46,409 nt of DNA from Methanomassiliicoccales archaeon (GTDB lineage: Archaea; Thermoplasmatota; Thermoplasmata; RBG-16-68-12; SOIM01), in the NCBI GenBank assembly GCA_004377185.1, contig SOIM01000019.1, forward strand, positions 1 to 46,409. The letters run 5' to 3'. A model generated the notes under the pieces. The model saw only the letters and a program-made list of their open reading frames with translations, searched no databases and was not told the DNA's origin. Of the stretch, positions 42,047-46,409 are shown piece by piece. Positions within the stretch are counted from its first letter, which is position 1, and each line of letters begins with the position of its first letter. Made by a program: the position numbers and the translations under genes.

Positions 42047-42856
42047 TTACCATTCCCTCAGTTCCTCAAAGGCTTTCGCGCTGAACAGTGTGAGTCTGCC
42101 TATGTCACCTCCCGGTGCGAGAACCTCGGTGTTCAGTCCCTCGGGAGAGACGATGTCCACTCCGGGAAGGTTCCTGAACGCTTTTCCCCGTGCAAACGTG
42201 TCAGAGATTACGAACAGGAAGCTCTTGGGTGACTTGTACCTCCTTCCTCTCATCTTCCCTCTGCCCGCTCTCACTTTCTTTCCATCTCTTGCCCTCTCAA
42301 TGTCCTCGTAGACACCCAGCTTCTGAAGGAAGTCCACAGCCTCCTGGGTTTTCTCGAGGTTTTCCACATCGTCTTCGATTACGACAGGAAGTGTCAATTT
42401 CTTATTGAACCTGTGTCCCCTATTGGAAACGATTTCTGAGTTCCTTATGGCGCTCAGGGCCGAGTTTCTGGCTTTCATCCTCTCTTTCCGGTTCATCTTC
42501 AAGGACCAGTCCTTCCAGGGACGAGGAGGATGAGCTTTTCTTCCCCCGACCGTTCCAGGCGACTGGGCACCTCTCCTGCTGTCTGTCAGTCTTTGGACAC
42601 GCGCCACTCCTCTGCCCTTGCCCCAAGTGGATACTGCATGTCTCATGCCGGCTCCCTTGCCGGGTCCGTAGCTCTGTCTCCTGTTCGCTCTCGCGACCAA
42701 TACCGCTCTCCTAACCAGGTCCGTCCTGATATCTTCGAAGAAGACATACGGCAGGTCAAGCACGGAAGAGGCCTTCCCCTTCAGCGAATAGAGATATATC
42801 TGGTTGGGACCCCTCTTCTTCCTCGTCTTCTTTGCCTTAGCCTTCTTCTCCGCCAT
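42047..42856 (-). CDS. rpl4: Large subunit ribosomal protein uL4
   Basis: 269 residues from the ATG at 42856. The tunnel loop region has RQSYGPGKGAGMRHAVS and the rRNA-binding stretch GGRKAHPPRP; the C-terminus has LNTEVLAPGGDIGRLTLFS. The archaeal form lacks the separate extended tail seen in eukaryotes. GTG at 42868 is another possible start but would overlap the uL3 stop. Confidence 0.96.
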   Translation of the reverse strand: MAEKKAKAKKTRKKRGPNQIYLYSLKGKASSVLDLPYVFFEDIRTDLVRRAVLVARANRRQSYGPGKGAGMRHAVSTWGKGRGVARVQRLTDSRRGAQSPGTVGGRKAHPPRPWKDWSLKMNRKERMKARNSALSAIRNSEIVSNRGHRFNKKLTLPVVIEDDVENLEKTQEAVDFLQKLGVYEDIERARDGKKVRAGRGKMRGRRYKSPKSFLFVISDTFARGKAFRNLPGVDIVSPEGLNTEVLAPGGDIGRLTLFSAKAFEELREW

Positions 42857-42860
42857 ATAG

Positions 42861-43862
42861 CTACGCACCCTGTTTCGATTGAGTGGATAAATAGGTGAGT
42901 TTCACATCTTCGGGCTCCACGTCCGGGACTGTAGCCCTGGACGCATCTCGTAATCTAATCAGTCTCTTTGCCGGACCGGGAACAGAACCGTGCAGGATGA
43001 TATAACCATTCCTTACCAACCCATAGTGAAGGAATCCACCAGCAGGATTGACGTCCTCCCCCTTCTCTCCTATTCTGAGGACCCTTTTGTTGTGTTCCGT
43101 TCTCTGGTGGTAGCCAATCTGTCCCGCTAGAGGAGCGGTGGGTCTCGTGTATCCAGGAGAGAACGATCCTATTGTCCCTGCCTGTCTTCGGTGTTTTGAA
43201 TTCTTGTGACTAAGTAGCTTGACGCCCCATCTCTTGACAGGCCCGCCAAAACCCTTCCCCCTTGTGATTGCCGCAACATCCACGAATTTCCCCTCGGAGG
43301 TGAAGTCAGAGACTTTAATGGTCTTTCCGAGGTGCTTCTTCGCGTACTTGATCCTTTCTTCGACCGAGCCGCCGCCTATTCGTATTTCCATTATCTCAGG
43401 GGCCTTCTTCGGGACTCCGGTGACCAGAGCTGGCTGGGTATGGGTGATGAGCCTCACATCGTCAATATCTTCAGGCTTGATCTTCTTCCAGGCATCCTTG
43501 GAGCTCGATTTCGGTATGGGGAACCTCTTTCTCAGCGCCTCGTCCGGTTTTGGCGCCCAGATTTCGGAATGTGTGTTCAGGCCATATGGAGAATTCTTGT
43601 AGAATCGGACTCCAGCAATCTTCATGGGTGGAACCTCAATGACGGTCACAGGTACCTGGATGCTTTGTCCAGCAGTGGTGCTGGATTTCCGGTAGTCTAC
43701 GACAGAAGCATGGGTCATCCCAGCCTTGTAACCAGCGAATCCCTGTATTCTGGGCCCGTCGTCCGTTTGAGGCCAAGAGTTGAATTTTGGGACTTGAGAG
43801 GTTGCCCTCTTACGGGGCGAATAGCCCATTGAACCGTGTCGGGGGCGAGTCCTCCTGGGCAT
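42861..43862 (-). CDS. rpl3: Large subunit ribosomal protein uL3
   Basis: 333 residues from the ATG at 43862, the start that gives the conserved N-terminus MPRRTRPRHGSMGYSPRKRA. The core has ITRGKGFGGPVKRWGVKLL and the W/H loop near the peptidyl transferase centre. The frame stays open to 43949, but those residues lack the usual uL3 sequence. It is the first gene of the ribosomal operon. The promoter lies about 170 bases upstream, so the mRNA has a long leader. Confidence 0.96.
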   Translation of the reverse strand: MPRRTRPRHGSMGYSPRKRATSQVPKFNSWPQTDDGPRIQGFAGYKAGMTHASVVDYRKSSTTAGQSIQVPVTVIEVPPMKIAGVRFYKNSPYGLNTHSEIWAPKPDEALRKRFPIPKSSSKDAWKKIKPEDIDDVRLITHTQPALVTGVPKKAPEIMEIRIGGGSVEERIKYAKKHLGKTIKVSDFTSEGKFVDVAAITRGKGFGGPVKRWGVKLLSHKNSKHRRQAGTIGSFSPGYTRPTAPLAGQIGYHQRTEHNKRVLRIGEKGEDVNPAGGFLHYGLVRNGYIILHGSVPGPAKRLIRLRDASRATVPDVEPEDVKLTYLSTQSKQGA

Positions 43863-44020
43863 GAGATTCCTCGATAGTCCTCTCTGCTTGTCTTCTCTGC
43901 GAAGGTTTCGCATTTGACCGATGCGACCGTGACGATTCCTGCGATCCAAAAGGATGCGGACCGCGTTGTTGGGAGTTTACCTTTTCCCAGATCGTCTGGC
44001 CATATCTGATGCGTTCTGTT

Positions 44021-44046
44021 GCAATATAATATACTGTATTTAACCC
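44021..44046 (-). promoter_or_regulatory. Putative promoter of the ribosomal operon
   Basis: On the minus strand this is GGTTAAATACAGTATATTAT, with the TATA-like element TTAAATACAG at 44034-44044. Transcription from about 44010 would give a leader of about 150 bases before the uL3 ATG. Archaeal leaders of this length are uncommon and may carry autoregulation. Confidence 0.45.
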
Positions 44047-44289
44047 TTATGGAAATATTCTGTTTGGGCAGCTCGTTTGCTGGTTGAGGACAACCGATGA
44101 AGATGGAAAAACGCGTCTAATCGGGATATTTCTTTGCAGATATCAACTCGGTGACCATCTTCTTGAAGACTGCACGAGGTTTTGCACTGCTCTAGTCGCT
44201 ATCGCTCTCAGGGAGAGAGTTCAATATTCTCCAAATATGTTCCATTTCCACTGTCCTTTTTAACATATTCATAAGCATCGGGGACTAAG
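44047..44289. other. Intergenic DNA between divergent promoters
   Basis: No gene, tRNA or repeat was recognised in this stretch. It is moderately A/T-rich and contains AT-rich words such as TAACATATTCATAAG (near 44261) that could be additional promoter elements for the surface protein. Confidence 0.5.
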
Positions 44290-44299
44290 TTCAAATACC
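44290..44299 (+). promoter_or_regulatory. TATA-like box of the right-edge surface protein gene
   Basis: TTCAAATACC gives a possible TATA box. If used, transcription starts near 44325 and the leader is about 170 bases, long for an archaeon, and includes the GC-rich hairpin at 44441-44457. Confidence 0.35.
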
Positions 44300-44440
44300 T
44301 TCAAGTCAATACTGAGCATGGGAGAGGGTCGCTGTCCGCAAATAGGGCTCGAAGGAGGGGAGAGGTATCCTCAATACACATCTCTCATGTCAAGTGGAGA
44401 TTTCTAACAGGTCTACTCACAGTCAACTTTTCGTAAGGAG

Positions 44441-44457
44441 CGCCGAGGTGGGGCGCC
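44441..44457 (+). promoter_or_regulatory. GC-rich hairpin in the leader of the surface protein gene
   Basis: GCGCC (44441-44445) pairs with GGCGC (44453-44457) across the loop GAGGTGG, which contains a Shine-Dalgarno-like GAGG. It lies 38 bases before the ATG, upstream of the true ribosome binding site AAGGAGGAGG (44481-44490). It could affect mRNA stability or translation. Confidence 0.4.
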
Positions 44458-44494
44458 ATGAGGAAATACCAATAAACCCTAAGGAGGAGGGTAT

Positions 44495-46409
44495 ATGAAA
44501 TACAAATATGCAGCAGTTCTAGCATCATTCCTGATGGTATCAATGGCCTTTGCAGTAGCTGCTACCGCAGAAGACCAAGCACCCGTTGCTCCTGCAATGA
44601 CCCCCTACGAGAACTACATGTTCGCGAGGGCGGAGCTTGAGCGACAGGCGGCCGAGGGCGTGATTCCGTACATTGCAGTCGACGAGGTTGCGGCAAGTGC
44701 CTTCACGTATACGGACGGACCTTTCCCGGAGTTCCAAGATGATGGAAGTCCGCCCGGAACTCCACAGCACATGCCTTGGGGCAGCGACTATGTCTCCGAC
44801 ATCAACTACTATCCGCCACACAACGCCGGTGGCTGGTATTCGCAAGATGCCATGGGCGGCGCTGGTGAATTCAGCGGTGGTGACACCCATGAATCATGGA
44901 TTGGCGACCAAAACGGAAATAGCGTCATTGAGTGGATAGCTGGCTTCAGCTACAGACCCTTTGGTGAGGACAACATAGACAACGACGGAGATGGCTGCGT
45001 GGACGAGAAGACCTTCGGCAACTGGGACGGTCAAACAGGATGCGACCGAGTTCCAGACCAGATAGTCTACTACGAAACTGGGGGTCTTGTTGACTCGGGT
45101 GGCGAGGATGGAAGTCTGATGACAAACGTGGACTGGTACTCTGCAATACAGGCTACCGAGATTTACAGGGCATTCGTCTCACCGCGATGGATGGCCTACC
45201 AGTTCCGAGGCTTCACCAACTATCCTCAGGTGGCAGGGGAGTTCATCTCCTACTATGCCTCTGAGAGTAGCAATGGAGTGAACGCCAACCCGGAGATGGA
45301 CAGCGACATGTCCGACCAATACGTCGGAAGCGTAGACGCAAGAGGCTTCCCGGGAAGACCACCTGTCGACACACCTTGCGCTGCTGGGTACAGGCTCTAC
45401 ATGGGCGTTACCTTCCAGCGAGACGATGGTTGGGTGGTCACAAGCTGGGACCTGTATGAGCGCTTCGACAACCACGACTGGAACGGAGACGGCGACACAA
45501 ATGACAGAATCGCGGCCTACTACGCCATCGATCCCGTCACAGGAAGTTGCAGGGACAACGCTGTCAACATCGGTATCTACGGTATCTACCAGACAACCAG
45601 TGGAGACCTCGTTACTCCCATGTACACACGCGATAGCTATGATGGCCGAGACTGGGACCAGGATGGCAACTTGAACGAGTACGTGAAGATCTACCACGAG
45701 GTGTCCAGCACCTGGGCAATGAAGGGTAAGATGTACACATCCTTCACCTTCACGGCATCCGTCCCCGCATGGGGATTCGGATGGAATGCAGTGTACGAGT
45801 CGAGCACCTACAGGACATATCCGCTGAAGTTCGGCGTTGGATTCCAGAAATACCAATCGCCGATCTACCGAACCTACACCGTTCTGATAGACGACGAAGA
45901 TGGCAATCGTCACACGTATCTACCGCAATACTACGTTGGATATGGCATGCCAGTACAAGCACTGGGTGGTGAGTGTCTTCAGCAGGTAAACTACGAATCC
46001 CAGTTGAGGGGGGCCGGCATCCAATTGATGCCGTTCCCAAGCCCAGCAGGCGACGCCAACGGTGACGGGGACGCCTACGACTTTGCAATCATGTACTACT
46101 GTCCAGATGCGACTGGCGGTGGAGGTTCACACATCGTTGAACCGACCTCTAAGTTCGCTCAAGGATTGTACGTGACCCCTCTGCCCATGGTGACGAGCGG
46201 ACAGCTGGTCTACTACGACGCGGGTGGTGTGGCAGGTGGACTGGTTATGACACTTGTGGCTTCTGTCGAGTCTAATCAGCACGATGATGCCAATGGAGAC
46301 CTGATTGTACGCTACGAATGGTTCCACATGTACTACTGGATACAGCTGACCAAACCGGAGTTCGAGTTCGTTGGCTCAGTTGAATGGGCATTCACTGGTG
46401 ATGTCCAGC
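44495..46409 (+). CDS. Secreted Asp/Gly-rich surface protein, 3' end beyond window
   Basis: An open frame of 638 codons runs from the ATG at 44495 off the right edge. A very strong AAGGAGGAGG lies just upstream. Residues 1-26 are a signal peptide (MKYKYAAVLASFLMVSMAFA, then an AATA-type cleavage region). The mature part is rich in Asp, Gly, Tyr and Trp and has calcium-binding-like loops (DNDGDG, DWNGDGDTND, DWDQDGN, DANGDGDAYD) similar to EF-hand/dockerin or thrombospondin-3 loops. Cys is rare. I do not recognise the family; an S-layer or abundant secreted protein is plausible from the strong ribosome binding site and composition. The C-terminal anchor, if any, is outside the window. Confidence 0.85.
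   Translation, partial: MKYKYAAVLASFLMVSMAFAVAATAEDQAPVAPAMTPYENYMFARAELERQAAEGVIPYIAVDEVAASAFTYTDGPFPEFQDDGSPPGTPQHMPWGSDYVSDINYYPPHNAGGWYSQDAMGGAGEFSGGDTHESWIGDQNGNSVIEWIAGFSYRPFGEDNIDNDGDGCVDEKTFGNWDGQTGCDRVPDQIVYYETGGLVDSGGEDGSLMTNVDWYSAIQATEIYRAFVSPRWMAYQFRGFTNYPQVAGEFISYYASESSNGVNANPEMDSDMSDQYVGSVDARGFPGRPPVDTPCAAGYRLYMGVTFQRDDGWVVTSWDLYERFDNHDWNGDGDTNDRIAAYYAIDPVTGSCRDNAVNIGIYGIYQTTSGDLVTPMYTRDSYDGRDWDQDGNLNEYVKIYHEVSSTWAMKGKMYTSFTFTASVPAWGFGWNAVYESSTYRTYPLKFGVGFQKYQSPIYRTYTVLIDDEDGNRHTYLPQYYVGYGMPVQALGGECLQQVNYESQLRGAGIQLMPFPSPAGDANGDGDAYDFAIMYYCPDATGGGGSHIVEPTSKFAQGLYVTPLPMVTSGQLVYYDAGGVAGGLVMTLVASVESNQHDDANGDLIVRYEWFHMYYWIQLTKPEFEFVGSVEWAFTGDVQ

Noticed and set aside
43863..43949. 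A 29-residue N-terminal extension of uL3
   Set aside because: The residues are Arg-rich but unlike uL3, and the conserved archaeal N-terminus starts at the ATG at 43862.
44047..44494. A tRNA or other structured RNA gene in the large intergenic gap
   Set aside because: No cloverleaf, CCA-type end or convincing C/D-box pair was found; only a short GC hairpin is present.

Overview
This window looks archaeal, most likely from the Thermoplasmata / Candidatus Thermoplasmatota side of the Euryarchaeota. The evidence is a complete archaeal S10-spc ribosomal operon (with eS4, eL19, eL32, aIF1 and the RNase P subunit Rnp1), an archaeal membrane LonB, Trm1, archaeal NadM, THEP1-type NTPase, DUF763, TATA-type promoters with short or no leaders, and many GTG/TTG starts. 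The lineage is an inference from gene content; no marker search could be run. No tRNA, rRNA, CRISPR array or insertion sequence was recognised.

Layout. 1-447: an unrecognised gene at the left edge. 615-15274 (minus strand): a surface/signalling locus with a RecA/KaiC-family ATPase, an 1822-aa membrane-spanning protein (KaiC-like pseudo-ATPase, TPR, zinc ribbon, Thr-Asn-Gly repeat linker, TM helix, then a large predicted extracellular part ending in seven FG-GAP repeats), and a 2787-aa surface protein of beta-helix, VCBS/FG-GAP, PKD and Ig-like modules. 15391-23401: housekeeping genes on both strands (DUF763 protein, PUA/PAPS-reductase-like/ferredoxin protein, Trm1, THEP1 NTPase, a DUF1286-like membrane protein, NadM, LonB).

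23457-28688: four tandem, divergent Ras/Rab-like small GTPases on the minus strand. Divergent from them is a plus-strand pair: a KaiC-family ATPase and a 7TM protein with two DUF835 domains. 28689-29984: a small ribbon-helix-helix regulator divergent from a class I terpene-synthase-like gene. 30021-43862 (minus strand): uL3 through SecY, 25 genes in canonical archaeal order with tiny gaps or overlaps. 43863-44494: regulatory DNA between divergent promoters. 44495 to the right edge: the 5' part of a secreted Asp/Gly-rich surface protein.

The parts that may be new biology are (1) the KaiC plus integrin-alpha-like transmembrane protein pair, (2) the four-GTPase array beside KaiC and 7TM-DUF835, where the catalytic glutamine of switch II is replaced in three of four copies, and (3) the archaeal terpene synthase with intact metal-binding motifs, next to a putative regulator. 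The two signalling loci share the KaiC-like theme. That suggests, by inference only, a nucleotide-switch signalling system linked to the cell surface.
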